A stretch of DNA of 64,000 bases from assembly GCA_963731105.1 (NCBI GenBank), contig CAVSUM010000005.1, positions 62,001 to 126,000 on the forward strand, in the 5' to 3' direction. Positions within the stretch are counted from its first letter, which is position 1, and each line of letters opens with the position of its first letter. Below are positions 26,153 to 35,987 of this stretch, piece after piece. The notes below the pieces were generated by a model, which saw nothing but the letters and a program-made list of their open reading frames with translations, did no database searches and was not told the origin of the DNA. A program made the position numbers and the translations under genes. The stretch comes from RPQJ01 sp963731105. Its GTDB lineage: Bacteria; Pseudomonadota; Gammaproteobacteria; Steroidobacterales; Steroidobacteraceae.

Positions 26153-26464
26153 TCAGCCCGCGATGCCCGTGATCTTCACTTCGGTGTACTGCTGCCGGTG
26201 CGTGCCCTGCCGCAGGTAGTGCTTGCGGCGGCGGAACTTGACGATCCGCACCTTGTCGCTCTTGCCGTGCTTCTGCACCGTGCCGGTGACCTTGCTGCCC
26301 GCAACGTAGGGCTTGCCGATCTTGATGTCTGCACCCTGGCCCACGACCAGCACCTTGTCGAACTCGACGTCGGCGCCCGGCTCGGCCAGGAGCTTCTCGA
26401 GACGCACCACGTCGCCTTCGGCGACGCGATACTGCTTGCCGCCCGTCGCAATGACCGCGTACAT
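26153..26464 (-). CDS. rplU: 50S ribosomal protein L21
   Basis: This 103-residue L21 has MYAVIATGGKQYRVAEGDVV at the start and RRRKHYLRQGTHRQQYTEVKI near the end, both family hallmarks. It is first in the rplU-rpmA operon and divergent from ispB, the usual gammaproteobacterial arrangement. Confidence 0.98.
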   Translation of the reverse strand: MYAVIATGGKQYRVAEGDVVRLEKLLAEPGADVEFDKVLVVGQGADIKIGKPYVAGSKVTGTVQKHGKSDKVRIVKFRRRKHYLRQGTHRQQYTEVKITGIAG

Positions 26465-26629
26465 ATCCTTGGAACTCCACAGGGGCCGGGGTGCACCCCC
26501 CGGCAGAAAGACGCGGAAGTTTACGGGTCCGGGCCGCTCGAATCAAGCGTTTGGGGCCTTACCGCCATTCCCTCGCCCCCCGCCCGCCGGGTACCATGCC
26601 CGGATAATCAAGGGTGGGCCGTCGGCGGA

Positions 26630-27598
26630 ATGCAATTAGAACACGTCAGGGCGCTGGTCGAGGACGACCTGCGGCGGGTTGACCAGGTGATCGTCGAGCG
26701 CCTGGCGAGCGACGTGGTGCTCGTCAACCAGGTTTCCCAGTACATCATCGGCGCCGGCGGCAAGCGCCTGCGGCCCTTGAGCGTGCTGCTCGCGGCCCGT
26801 GCCTGCGGCTACGACGGCGACCAGCACGTCGACGCAGCCGCGATCATCGAGTTCATCCACACCGCCACTCTGCTGCACGACGACGTGGTGGACGGCTCGG
26901 AGATGCGGCGCGGCCGCGACACCGCCAACCACGTGTTCGGCAACCAGGCCAGCGTGCTGGTGGGCGACTACCTGTATTCGCGGTCGTTCCAGATGATGGT
27001 GGCGCTCGACGACCTGCGCATCCAGGGCGTGATGGCGGATGCGACCAATACCATCGCCATGGGCGAAGTGCTGCAGTTGATGAACGCCCACGACCCCGAC
27101 ACCACCGAGCAGCGCTATTTCGAGGTCATCTACCGCAAGACAGCCAAGCTGTTCGAGGCCGGGGCGCAGATGGCGGCGATCCTGGCCGACAGCCCGCCCG
27201 CCGTCGAACAGGCGATGGTCGCCTACGGCCGGCACATCGGCACGGCCTTCCAGCTGGTGGACGACGCGCTGGACTACCGGGCCGACCGCGAGGCGCTCGG
27301 CAAGAACCTCGGCGACGACCTTGCCGAGGGCAAGCCGACCCTGCCCCTGATCTTCGCCCTCAGCCATGCCAGCCCCGATGAGGCGGCCCGGCTGCGTGCC
27401 GCCATCGAGGGCGGCGGGCTCGAGGACCTTGACGCAATTACGCAAATGATTGAATCGTCGGGGGGTCTTGAGTACACTGCCCGGCTCGCGCAGCGGGAGA
27501 CCGATCTCGCCATCGAGGCCCTGGCCGATCTTCCCGATTCGGCATACAGACAGGCGCTTCGTGCGCTCGCGGAGTTTGCGGTCAGCCGCTCGAGCTGA
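26630..27598 (+). CDS. ispB: Polyprenyl (octaprenyl) diphosphate synthase
   Basis: This 322-residue trans-prenyltransferase builds the ubiquinone side chain. The first aspartate-rich motif is TLLHDDVVDGSEMRRG and the second is LVDDALDYRADREALGKNLGDD; GGKRLRPL is also present. The ATG at 26630 follows GGCGGA. A GATAAT at 26603-26608 could be its -10 element. Chain length (C8 versus C9) cannot be judged from sequence alone. Confidence 0.95.
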   Translation: MQLEHVRALVEDDLRRVDQVIVERLASDVVLVNQVSQYIIGAGGKRLRPLSVLLAARACGYDGDQHVDAAAIIEFIHTATLLHDDVVDGSEMRRGRDTANHVFGNQASVLVGDYLYSRSFQMMVALDDLRIQGVMADATNTIAMGEVLQLMNAHDPDTTEQRYFEVIYRKTAKLFEAGAQMAAILADSPPAVEQAMVAYGRHIGTAFQLVDDALDYRADREALGKNLGDDLAEGKPTLPLIFALSHASPDEAARLRAAIEGGGLEDLDAITQMIESSGGLEYTARLAQRETDLAIEALADLPDSAYRQALRALAEFAVSRSS

Positions 27599-27629
27599 CC
27601 AAAGAACCCGCACTGTCGGCCCAAGGCGA

Positions 27630-27706
27630 CGGGATGTAGCTCAGCCTGGTAGAGCACTACGTTCGGGACGTAGGAGTCGAAGGTTCAAATCCTTTCATCC
27701 CGACCA
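27630..27706 (+). tRNA. tRNA-Pro(CGG)
   Basis: A 77-nt cloverleaf with acceptor stem CGGGATG/CATCCCG and encoded ACCA, anticodon stem CTACG/CGTAG, loop TTCGGGA (anticodon CGG, proline, codon CCG) and T-loop TTCAAAT. The last 22 bases are also read, antisense, as the C-terminus of the CorC-like gene. Confidence 0.97.
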
Positions 27707-28987
27707 CCCTCCCCGCTCACCAGCACCTTGTCGACGCGTCGACCGTCCATGTCGACGACCTCGAAGCGCCAACCCGCCCAGTCGAACCGATCCGCCGCCT
27801 GCGGGATGCGGCCGAGCTGGTGCAGCACGAAACCCGCGACCGTCGTGTACTGGTGCTCGTCCTCGCCCGGCAGCGGACCCAGCCCGAGCGCGTCGCGCAG
27901 GTCCTCGATCGGCAGGCCGCCGTCCACCAGCCAGGAGCCGTCCTCGCGCGGCTGAATACCGGACGGGACCGGCGTACCCATGGCCCCGATCTCGCCGACG
28001 ATCGCACCCAGGAAATCCGAGTCGGTCACCAGCCCCTCGACCTGGCCGTATTCGTCCATGACCAGCGCGAACTGCCGGCCCTCGGCGCGGAACGTCTCGA
28101 TCAGCGACGTGGTGGTGGCCGACTCCGGCACGCGCAGCGGATCACGTACGTGTGCCGCCACGTCGAATGGCCGGCCCGCGAGCGCATCGGCCAGCAGGTC
28201 GGTGACCTCGACGATGCCGAGCACGTTGTCGCCGCCGCCGCGGCAGACCACGAGCCGCGTGTGCGGCGCGGCGGCGACCTGCTCGCGGATCACGGCCGGG
28301 TCGTCGTCGAGGTCCACCGCGTAGAACTGCTGCCGCGGCGTCATGATGCTGGTGACGCGCCGCTCGTCGAGCCGCAGCACGTTCGACACGTACGCCTGCT
28401 CGCTGGCGTGGAACACGCCGGCCTGCGCGCCCTGCTCCATCAGCACGGCGATCTCCTCGTCGGACACGGGAGGTTCGCGCTCGGTGCGGTGCGGCACCAG
28501 TGCCAGCACGGCGTCGCTCGATTTCGCGAGCAGCCAGACGAACGGGGCGGCGATGCGCTCCAGCCAGCGCATCGACGGGGCCACGACCATGGCGATGCGC
28601 TCCGGCGCGAGCAGCGCGAGCCGCTTCGGCACCAGCTCGCCGAGCACTACCGACAGGTAAGTGATGATCATCACCGTGGCGGCGAACGCGATGCCGCGCG
28701 CATGCGGGGCGAGCAACGGCCAGACCGCGAGCTGCGCCGCCAGCGGTTCGGCGATCACGTCTTCGCCGACGGCTCCCGCCAGCACGCCGACGGCGGTGAT
28801 GCCGATCTGGATGGTCGACAGGAAGCGCGACGGCTCGTTGGTGCAGCGCCGCCGCGGCCGCCGCACCCGGTTGCCGCTCCTCGGCGAGGTGCTGCAGGCG
28901 TGCGCCGCGAGAGGCCACCACCGCCATCTCCGACAGGGCGAAGACGGCGTTGAACGCGATCAGGAGCAGGATCAGGGAGAAGTCCAT
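27685..28987 (-). CDS. CNNM/HlyC-CorC family protein (frameshifted near N-terminus)
   Basis: This is an inner-membrane protein of about 433 residues with an N-terminal CNNM transmembrane domain (MDFSLILLLIAFNAVFALSE; FLSTIQIGITAVGVLAGA), paired CBS domains (SIMTPRQQFYAVD, FALVMDEYGQVEGLVT) and a CorC_HlyC C-terminal domain. Such proteins are linked to Mg2+/Co2+ handling. The reading frame changes near 28850 within an alanine-rich GC run, so the full protein needs one indel corrected. Its last codons and TGA lie inside the tRNA-Pro gene on the opposite strand. Confidence 0.87.
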
Positions 28988-29109
28988 CGGGCGGAACCGT
29001 GCTGGCTGCGGAAAGTCACATGATATCGGCCCGCGCACCGGCACCGCGTCGGGGTTCTCGCGCCCGGTACAGCCTGCTAGGGTGTCGGCCCCATCCGCCG
29101 GAGCCGACC

Positions 29110-30120
29110 ATGACCGCCACCTGCCAGCGCATCGTGCTCGCCAGCCGCCCGCAGGGCTGGGTCACACCAGAGAATTTCCGGCTCGAACGCGTGCCAGTGC
29201 CGGCGCCGGGCCCCGGGCAGCTGCTGGTGCGCAATCACTACCTGTCGCTCGACCCGTACATGCGCGGGCGCATGGAGGAAACGAGGGGTTACGCCGAGTC
29301 ACAGAAGCTCGACGAGACCATGATCGGCAGCACGGTGGGCGTGGTCGAGGCGTCGAATCACCCGGGCTTCGCCGCAGGCGACACCGTGGTCGGCATGTTC
29401 GGCTGGGCGGAGTACGGGCTGTCGGACGGCACGCAGCTCATGAAGGTCGACACGCGCGCCGTGCCGATGTCGGCCTATCTCGGCGCGGTCGGCATGCCCG
29501 GCGTCACGGCGTGGTACGGACTGAACCGGATCTGCCGGCCCAAGGCCGGCGAGACCGTGCTGGTGTCGGCGGCGAGCGGTGCGGTGGGCGGCATCGTCGG
29601 CCAGCTCGCGAAGCAGGCCGGTTGCCGCGCCATCGGCATCGCGGGCGGACAGGAAAAGTGCGACTACGTCGTCGAGTCGCTCGGCTTCGACGCCTGCATC
29701 GACCACCGCCGGCACGGTGACGTGAAATCGATGGCCCGCGCGCTGCGCGAAGCGGCGCCCAAGGGCATCGACGGTCTGTTCGAAAACGTCGGTGGCATCT
29801 GCCTCGACGGCGCGCTCGCCTGCATGAATCCGTTCGGCCGCGTCGCGTTGTGCGGGCTGATCGCCGGCTACAACGGGCAGGACATCGCCATCCACAACGT
29901 GCGGGCCCTGCTGGTCTCCCGCATCGAGGTGCGCGGCTTCATCATCAGCGACCACATGGACGTGTGGCCGCAGGCGCTCGGGGAACTCGGGCGCGGCGTG
30001 GCCACCGGCGCACTCAAGTACCGCGAGTCGATCGCGGAGGGACTCGCCGCGGCGCCCGAGGCGTTCATCGGGCTGCTGCAGGGTCGCAACTTCGGCAAGC
30101 AACTGGTGAAGCTCGCTTGA
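29110..30120 (+). CDS. NADP-dependent medium-chain oxidoreductase, CurA-like
   Basis: This 336-residue zinc-independent MDR enzyme of the leukotriene B4 12-hydroxydehydrogenase/curcumin reductase group has LSLDPYMRGRM, MPGVTAWYGL, VLVSAASGAVGGIVGQLAK and FENVGG. It should reduce activated C=C bonds with NADPH in the cytosol; the physiological substrate is unknown. The stop overlaps the next start by one base (TGATG), so it is co-expressed with a Nudix hydrolase. Confidence 0.9.
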   Translation: MTATCQRIVLASRPQGWVTPENFRLERVPVPAPGPGQLLVRNHYLSLDPYMRGRMEETRGYAESQKLDETMIGSTVGVVEASNHPGFAAGDTVVGMFGWAEYGLSDGTQLMKVDTRAVPMSAYLGAVGMPGVTAWYGLNRICRPKAGETVLVSAASGAVGGIVGQLAKQAGCRAIGIAGGQEKCDYVVESLGFDACIDHRRHGDVKSMARALREAAPKGIDGLFENVGGICLDGALACMNPFGRVALCGLIAGYNGQDIAIHNVRALLVSRIEVRGFIISDHMDVWPQALGELGRGVATGALKYRESIAEGLAAAPEAFIGLLQGRNFGKQLVKLA

Positions 30121-31013
30121 TGCGCCCCGCCGCCACGGTGCTGCTGTTGCGCGAGGTCGGCGGCGAACTCGAGGTGCTGATGATGCGCCGCGACGCGCGC
30201 ATCGCGTTCATGGGTGGCATGTGGGTGTTCCCGGGCGGACGCGTCGATGCGGCGGACACGTCGCCGCTGGTGCGCTCGCGGGTCCCCGCAGCGGTGCTGC
30301 AGGCCTGGCAAGGGCGGCTGCGCTCGATGCAGGACGTGCCGCTGGCCGAGGACGAGTCGCTGGCGCTGCTGGTGGCGGCGTGCCGCGAGACGTTCGAGGA
30401 GTCCGGCGTGCTGCTGGCCACCGACCGGTCGGGCGCGCCCTGCTGCCCGGAGCGGGCCGCACGCCTGCAGGACCTGCGCGCCCGCGTCGCCGGCGATGCC
30501 GCTGCGTTCGGCGACCTGCTCGAACGCGAGGATCTGGTCCTGGACCTCGGCCCGCTCGTCTACTGGTCGCACTGGATCACGCCTTCGCTCGAGCCGAAGC
30601 GCTACGACACCCGCTTCTTCGCCATCGCGCTGCCGGCCGACCAGGCGGCGAGCGCGGATCGCTGCGAATTGACCGACCATGCGTGGATCCGGCCGGCGCA
30701 GGCCGAGCAGGCACTGGCCCGGGGAGAGATCCGTGTCGTGCCGCCGACCCTGCTCACTCTCGAGGACCTGGCAGAGAGTCACGCACGCCACGGCGGCCTG
30801 GCAGGGATGCTCGCGGCGGAACGCGAGCGAGCGGCGCCGCCGGTCATGCCGCGCATCGAGGTCCGCACCGGCGAGGTCCGCGTGGTGATGCCGTGGGACC
30901 CCGGCTACGGCGAGGTGTCCGGCGAAGGCTGCCAGCCGCCCGGCGGTTTCCCGCCGCACCTGCTGCGCCGGCGCTCGTGCCTCGCGGTGGCACGCGACCG
31001 CGAGGCACGCTGA
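30120..31013 (+). CDS. NUDT19-like Nudix hydrolase
   Basis: This 297-residue Nudix protein has a split box: MWVFPGGRVDAAD is separated from AACRETFEESGVLL by roughly 40 residues. This insertion is characteristic of NUDT19/RP2-type CoA diphosphatases rather than MutT. Catalytic REXXEE residues are intact (RETFEE). CoA or acyl-CoA hydrolysis is the best guess. It is coupled to a CurA-like reductase and followed by a stable hairpin. Confidence 0.86.
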   Translation: MRPAATVLLLREVGGELEVLMMRRDARIAFMGGMWVFPGGRVDAADTSPLVRSRVPAAVLQAWQGRLRSMQDVPLAEDESLALLVAACRETFEESGVLLATDRSGAPCCPERAARLQDLRARVAGDAAAFGDLLEREDLVLDLGPLVYWSHWITPSLEPKRYDTRFFAIALPADQAASADRCELTDHAWIRPAQAEQALARGEIRVVPPTLLTLEDLAESHARHGGLAGMLAAERERAAPPVMPRIEVRTGEVRVVMPWDPGYGEVSGEGCQPPGGFPPHLLRRRSCLAVARDREAR

Positions 31014-31019
31014 AAAACA

Positions 31020-31050
31020 CAGGCCCCGGACGCAGCTGCGCCGGGGCCTG
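31020..31050 (+). terminator. Terminator-like hairpin after the Nudix gene
   Basis: A 10-bp stem CAGGCCCCGG/CCGGGGCCTG with an 11-base loop, starting 7 bases after the Nudix stop and 42 bases from the convergent histone-like gene's stop. There is no T-tract, so its strength is uncertain. Confidence 0.55.
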
Positions 31051-31091
31051 GGATCGGCCGGGCCGCCGCGCGGCGGCCGGCCACGAGCTGG

Positions 31092-31733
31092 CTACTTGGC
31101 CGGGCCAGGCATCACGCTTTCGACGGCCGACTCGACTGCGTCGCTGGCCTTCTGGAACAGGTCCTTGGCCTGGTCCATGACGCTAGTGGTGGTCTTCTCC
31201 ACCGAATCCTGCGCCTTCGACACCACCGACTCGGCCTGCTTCGCCGTCGCAGTGGCCTGCTTCTTCATGCTCGCCACGGCCTTGCTGACCTGCTTCTCGG
31301 CCTTGGCCACGGCCTTCTGCGCCTTGGGCGGCATCTTCTTGACGTCTCGCACGGCCTTCTTCATCGCGGCGCGCGCCTTCGCCGGCGCCTTTCTCACGGC
31401 GGCGCGGACGGCAGCGACCCGCTTCTGCGCGCGGCTCGGAGCCTTCTTCACGGCCTTGCGGATCGCAACCTTCGCCTTGGTGACCTTGACCTTGGCCTTC
31501 GCCTTAGCGCGGACGACTTTCACCTTGGCCTTCTTCACCTTGGCCTTGGCCTTCGCCTTGGTCTTGGCCTTCTTGCCGCCCTCGGCCTTCGCGCTGCGCT
31601 TGATGTCCGCGCCGTGCGCACGCTTGTAGCTCTGAATGTCCTTGATGCGGCCCTTGGAATCGCGGACGGCGTAAAGCTTGGTGCCCTTGCTGCTGCGGTG
31701 CGTCGTACGACGCGCCTTTTTCTTGGCTGCCAT
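31092..31733 (-). CDS. Histone H1-like Lys/Ala-rich protein with distinct N- and C-terminal segments
   Basis: This 213-residue protein has three parts. Residues 1-50 form a small conserved-looking module (KGTKLYAVRDSKGRIKDIQ, then SYKRAHGADIKR). Residues about 50-150 are Lys/Ala/Val-rich repeats of the KAKAKVKKAKVK type with PAKA-like turns, as in histone H1. Residues about 150-213 are an amphipathic, less basic helix rich in Ala, Ser, Asp and Gln (ESVVSKAQDSVEKTTTSVMD), similar in character to phasin-like helices. DNA or polyanion binding in the nucleoid is likely. The ATG at 31733 follows GGGAG. No firm family assignment can be made. Confidence 0.82.
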   Translation of the reverse strand: MAAKKKARRTTHRSSKGTKLYAVRDSKGRIKDIQSYKRAHGADIKRSAKAEGGKKAKTKAKAKAKVKKAKVKVVRAKAKAKVKVTKAKVAIRKAVKKAPSRAQKRVAAVRAAVRKAPAKARAAMKKAVRDVKKMPPKAQKAVAKAEKQVSKAVASMKKQATATAKQAESVVSKAQDSVEKTTTSVMDQAKDLFQKASDAVESAVESVMPGPAK

Positions 31734-31840
31734 GAAAACTCCCTCGTTGGAACGGGGCGCGGCGATGACCGCGCGATGCATTTGAGCGCACTGCGACGCT
31801 AGTGCAGCGTCCGCGCCGAGTCAACAAGGGAATACTGCAA

Positions 31841-34561
31841 TCAGCCTGAACCCTGCAGGCCGCGCGCGATGCCATTCACCGACGCCACCAGTGCGTCGAA
31901 CATCGCCCGGTCCTGCCGTCCGGTCTCGCGCCAGCGCCGCAGCAGGTCGGCCTGCATCAGGTGCAGCGGGTCCACGTACGGGTTACGCAGCCGGATCGAG
32001 CGCTGCAGCGTCGGCTCGGAGTCGAGCAGCCGGGCGCAACCCTTCACGGCCAGCACGTGCCGCACCGCGAGCGCATGTTCATCGCGCAGCGCATCGGCGA
32101 GGTACTGGTGCCGGGACGCCGCCAGCTGGTCGTAGAACTCGGCGATGGCCATGTCCGACTTCGCCAGCACCACCTCGACGTCGTCCAGCAGTGCCGCGAC
32201 GAACGGCCAGCGGGCGTACATCTCGCCGAGCAATTCGGCGCCGTGGCGTGCGACGACCGCCTCGAGCCCGGTGCCGACGCCCAGCCAGCCGGGCAGCATG
32301 TGGCGGCTCTGCGACCAGGCGAACATCCACGGGATCGCGCGCAGCGCCTCGACCCCGGTGCTGGAGTCCCGCGTCAGGGGCCGCGAGCCGATCTGCATGC
32401 GCTCGATCACGTCGATCGGCGTGACGGCGTGGAAGAACTCGACGAACGCGGGATCGTCGTGGACGTGGGAGCGGTACAGCGCCCGGCTCGTGTCGGCCAG
32501 CAGGGTCATGGCCTCGGTCCAGCGTGAATCGACCGCCTCGGACGCTCCTTCCACGGCGGTGGCCATGGCCACTGCGCTCACCGACTGCTCGAAGCTGCGC
32601 AACGCAATGGCCCGCAATCCATAGCGCTCGTTGATGCTTTCGCCCTGCTCGGTCACGCGCAGCCGCCCGCGCAGCGCCCCCGGCGGCAGGGCCTGCACCA
32701 GTGCGTCGGTGCGACCGCCGCCGACGCTGATCGAGCCGCCGCGACCGTGGAACACCAGCAACTCGACCCCGGCGGCGTCGCAGGCCTCGACCATGGCCGC
32801 CTGCGCGCGCCGGAGCAGCCAGCGCGTCGCCGCCATGCCGACGGCCTTGTTGCTGTCGGCATAGCCGATCATCACCACCTGCCGGTTGCCGCGCGTGCGC
32901 AGGTGGGTGCGGTAGACGGGGTCGTCGAGCAGGCGCCGGATGATGTCGCCGGCGTGCTCGAGCGTGTCCACCGACTCGAACAGCGGCGCGACGTCCAGCG
33001 CGACGACGCCCTCCGGGCCATCGGCGAGCCCGGCCCATTGCGCCAGCAGCAGCACGGACAGAACGTCGTCGACGTCGCGCGCCATGCTCACCACGTACGA
33101 GCCGATCGCCGACTTGCCGTAGCGATGGCTGCAATGCCCCATCGCCTCGAACACCCACAGCGAGCGCTTGGTGGCCGCATCCAGCGGCGCGGACGGCGAC
33201 TCGTCGCGCTCCAGCGCGAGCCCGAGCCGCAGCCGCCGCTCCTCGGCGCTGCGTTCCGCCCATTGCGCGTCCTCCAGCGCCCGGCCGATCACCTCACGAT
33301 GCACGTCGGCGTTCTGCCGGACGTCGAGCGTGGCGAGGTGGAAACCGAACGTGCGCACCCGGCGCAGCATGCGCCGCACGTGGAACAGCCCGGCGTGGTC
33401 GCCGTGATTGGTGGCGAGGCTGTCGCCGATGACCTGCAGGTCGTCGACCAGTTGCTCGACGCGCTCGTAGTGGCAGGAACGGCCTTCGTACGTGGCGCGC
33501 AGCCGCTCCGCCACCTGGCCGAGCAGCACGCGATACGGCATGCGGTCATGGCTCGCCGGCGTCCCGGCCTGCGCCGCCGGCAGCAGGGCACGGTACTGCT
33601 CGATGCGGGCGATGACCTGCGGCGACACGGTGACGCGGCTCGCGCTCTGGCTCAACCGCTCGGCGAGCGCCTGGGTCTCGAGAAAGTAGCGATTGACGAT
33701 CAGCTGGTGGTGGCGCAGGCAGCTCTCGCGAATGGTCTTGGCGTGCACGTCGGGGTGGCCGTCCATGTCGCCGCCCACCCAGCTGCCGAAGTGCAGCAGC
33801 TCCGGGACGTGCACTTCGTCCGCGGCTGCGCCGAAGGCAGCACGCAGCGCCGCCTCGACCTCCTCGTAGAAGGCCGGAATGACCTCGTAGATCACCTCGA
33901 CCAGGAAGAACAGCACGTGCTCGCGCTCATCGGCTACCGTCAGCCGGTCGCGGGAATTGCCGGCCGTCTGCCAGCCGGTCGTGAGCTCGGTGCGCACTCG
34001 CTCGATGGTGGCGCGCTGCTCGCCGGGCGTGCGCGTCGGGTCGAGCCGACCGATCAGCAGGCGCGCGATGCGCTGCTGCTGGCGCAGCAGGGTGCGGCGG
34101 GTGGATTCGGTGGGGTGCGCGGTCAGCACCGGCTCGATACTGAGTCGCTCGAGCAGCCCGATCACGTCACGCAGCGACAGACCCCGCGCCGCGAGGCGCG
34201 CGAAGCACTCCTCGAGTCCGCCGGGAGGCGGGGTGCTGCTGTCGTTCATGTACTGGCGGCGCCGGCGCACGCGGTGCACCTTTTCCGCCAGGTTGACCAC
34301 CTGGAACCACGCCGAGAAGGCGCGGATCAGGTCGAGCGCCTGCTCGGGGGGCCGGTCCCGGGTGCGCACCACCATCTCGACCGCGGCCTCCGGCTCACCC
34401 TGGCGGCGGCCGATGGCGGCGTGGCGATCACCCTCCACCGCCTCGAACAGCGGCTGGCCGCACTGGTCCTTGAGGACGTCGCCCACGAGCTCGCCCAGCG
34501 TGTGCACGTCGTCGCGCAGCGCCGCGTCCTTGAGCGGAAAGAAGATGCCTTTGCGGGCCAT
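31841..34561 (-). CDS. ppc: Phosphoenolpyruvate carboxylase
   Basis: This 906-residue cytoplasmic enzyme carboxylates PEP to oxaloacetate, replenishing the TCA cycle. It has the signatures VLTAHPTESTRRTLL, VFHGRGGSISVGGG and GYADSNKAVGMAATRW, with the usual C-terminal QADLLRRWRETG. Length matches bacterial Ppc (about 880-930). The ATG at 34561 (MARKGIFFPLKDAALRDD) is chosen. The gene is alone on its strand and divergent from a CoA-transferase gene. Confidence 0.96.
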   Translation of the reverse strand: MARKGIFFPLKDAALRDDVHTLGELVGDVLKDQCGQPLFEAVEGDRHAAIGRRQGEPEAAVEMVVRTRDRPPEQALDLIRAFSAWFQVVNLAEKVHRVRRRRQYMNDSSTPPPGGLEECFARLAARGLSLRDVIGLLERLSIEPVLTAHPTESTRRTLLRQQQRIARLLIGRLDPTRTPGEQRATIERVRTELTTGWQTAGNSRDRLTVADEREHVLFFLVEVIYEVIPAFYEEVEAALRAAFGAAADEVHVPELLHFGSWVGGDMDGHPDVHAKTIRESCLRHHQLIVNRYFLETQALAERLSQSASRVTVSPQVIARIEQYRALLPAAQAGTPASHDRMPYRVLLGQVAERLRATYEGRSCHYERVEQLVDDLQVIGDSLATNHGDHAGLFHVRRMLRRVRTFGFHLATLDVRQNADVHREVIGRALEDAQWAERSAEERRLRLGLALERDESPSAPLDAATKRSLWVFEAMGHCSHRYGKSAIGSYVVSMARDVDDVLSVLLLAQWAGLADGPEGVVALDVAPLFESVDTLEHAGDIIRRLLDDPVYRTHLRTRGNRQVVMIGYADSNKAVGMAATRWLLRRAQAAMVEACDAAGVELLVFHGRGGSISVGGGRTDALVQALPPGALRGRLRVTEQGESINERYGLRAIALRSFEQSVSAVAMATAVEGASEAVDSRWTEAMTLLADTSRALYRSHVHDDPAFVEFFHAVTPIDVIERMQIGSRPLTRDSSTGVEALRAIPWMFAWSQSRHMLPGWLGVGTGLEAVVARHGAELLGEMYARWPFVAALLDDVEVVLAKSDMAIAEFYDQLAASRHQYLADALRDEHALAVRHVLAVKGCARLLDSEPTLQRSIRLRNPYVDPLHLMQADLLRRWRETGRQDRAMFDALVASVNGIARGLQGSG

Positions 34562-34691
34562 GGCCGCGGGTGGCGGGCGATGTTCTTGAGTGTGCTGGGC
34601 CGTGCCGGGCGGCCCGGATCGTGTGGGCCGTAGGCAAATGCTACCAGACCGGGTGTAGGCTTGCTCCAGCACCCGGCCGGAGACCCGGAAC

Positions 34692-35964
34692 ATGTCCAGA
34701 GCGCCGCTCGCCGGCATCCGCGTCCTGACCTTCGAGAACTTCGGCGCCGGCCCGTTCGGCTCCATGTACCTTGCGGACCTCGGCGCCGAGGTCATCAAGA
34801 TCGAGAGCCGCGAACTGGGCGGCGATGCCACGCGCAGCATGGGCCCGTATTTGCTCGGGCCGAACGACAGCCACTTTTTCCAGACCTTCAACCTCAACAA
34901 GAAGAGCGTCGCGCTGGACCTGAAGCGCGCCGAGGGACGGGACGCTTTCCGCCGGCTCGCCGGCACGGCCGACGTGGTGCTGAACAACCTGCGCGGCGAC
35001 CAGCCCGAGAAACTCGGCCTCGATTACGCGACGCTCGGTCGCGGCCAACCCGCGCCTGCTGTGCGCGCACCTGTCGGCCTACGGTCGCGACAACGAGCGC
35101 AAGGGCTGGCCGGGCTACGACTACCTGATGCAGGCGGAGGCCGGCTACCTGCACCTGACCGGCGAGCCGGGCTCGCCGCCGGCGCGCATGGGCCTGTCGA
35201 TCATCGACTACATGACCGGCATCACCACCGCGACGGCGATCCTGGCCGCGCTGATCGGCGTGCTGAAGAGCGGCCGCGGCGGCGACATCGACGTGTCGCT
35301 GTTCGACGTCGCGCTGCACCAGCTCACCTATCCCGGCAGCTGGTACCTGAACGAAGGCCATCCGACCGAGCGGCTGCCGCGCAGCTCGCATCCGTCCGCG
35401 GTGCCCGTGCAGCTGTACCGCACCCGCGACGGGTGGATCTTCGTCATGTGCATGACGGAGAAATTCTGGCAGGCGTTGCTCGGCGTGCTACAGCGTGAGG
35501 ATCTCGCGGACGATCCCCGCTTCGCCAACGCGACTGCACGACGCGTGCATCGCGACGCACTCACCGGCGTGCTGGACGCAGAGTTCGAGCGCGAGACCAC
35601 GCAGCACTGGCTCGGTCGACTGCAGGGACTGTTGCCCGCCGCCCCGGTGTACGACCTCTCACAGGCACTCGACAACCCGTTTGCAGCGGCGATCGGCATG
35701 GTGCGCACGCTGCCGCACCCGGCGCGGCCCGACTTCCGCGTGCTCGCCAATCCGATCAAGCTCGACGGCGAGCGCCTGCCCTCGCGGCCTGCACCCGCGC
35801 TCGGCGAGCACACCGACGCAGTGCTCGGCGAGGCTGGATTCACGCTGGCCGAGGTCGAGGCGCTGAAGGCCTGCGGGTGCCGCCGGATAAAGCTACCGCC
35901 GCTGATCGGCGGCGGCGTACAGCGCGCGCCCGGTTCTAACGAGCAGAACCGGGCGCGGAGGTAG
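34692..35964 (+). CDS. CaiB/BaiF-type (family III) CoA-transferase (frameshifted)
   Basis: The N-terminal frame (LAGIRVLTFENFGAGPFGSM, YLADLGAEVIKIE, DLKRAEGRDAFRRL) runs to about 35040. The homologous continuation (LLCAHLSAYG, GYDYLMQAEAGYLHLTG, then DVSLFDVALHQLTYPGSWYL) is one frame over. A single extra base near GGTCGCGGCCAACCC would explain it. Corrected, the protein is about 420 residues, normal for formyl-CoA transferase-like enzymes that exchange CoA between carboxylic acids; the substrate is unknown. The start at 34692 follows CCGGAGACCCGG. Confidence 0.87.
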
Positions 35965-35987
35965 CGCGAATCAGCGGAGAATCGTCC

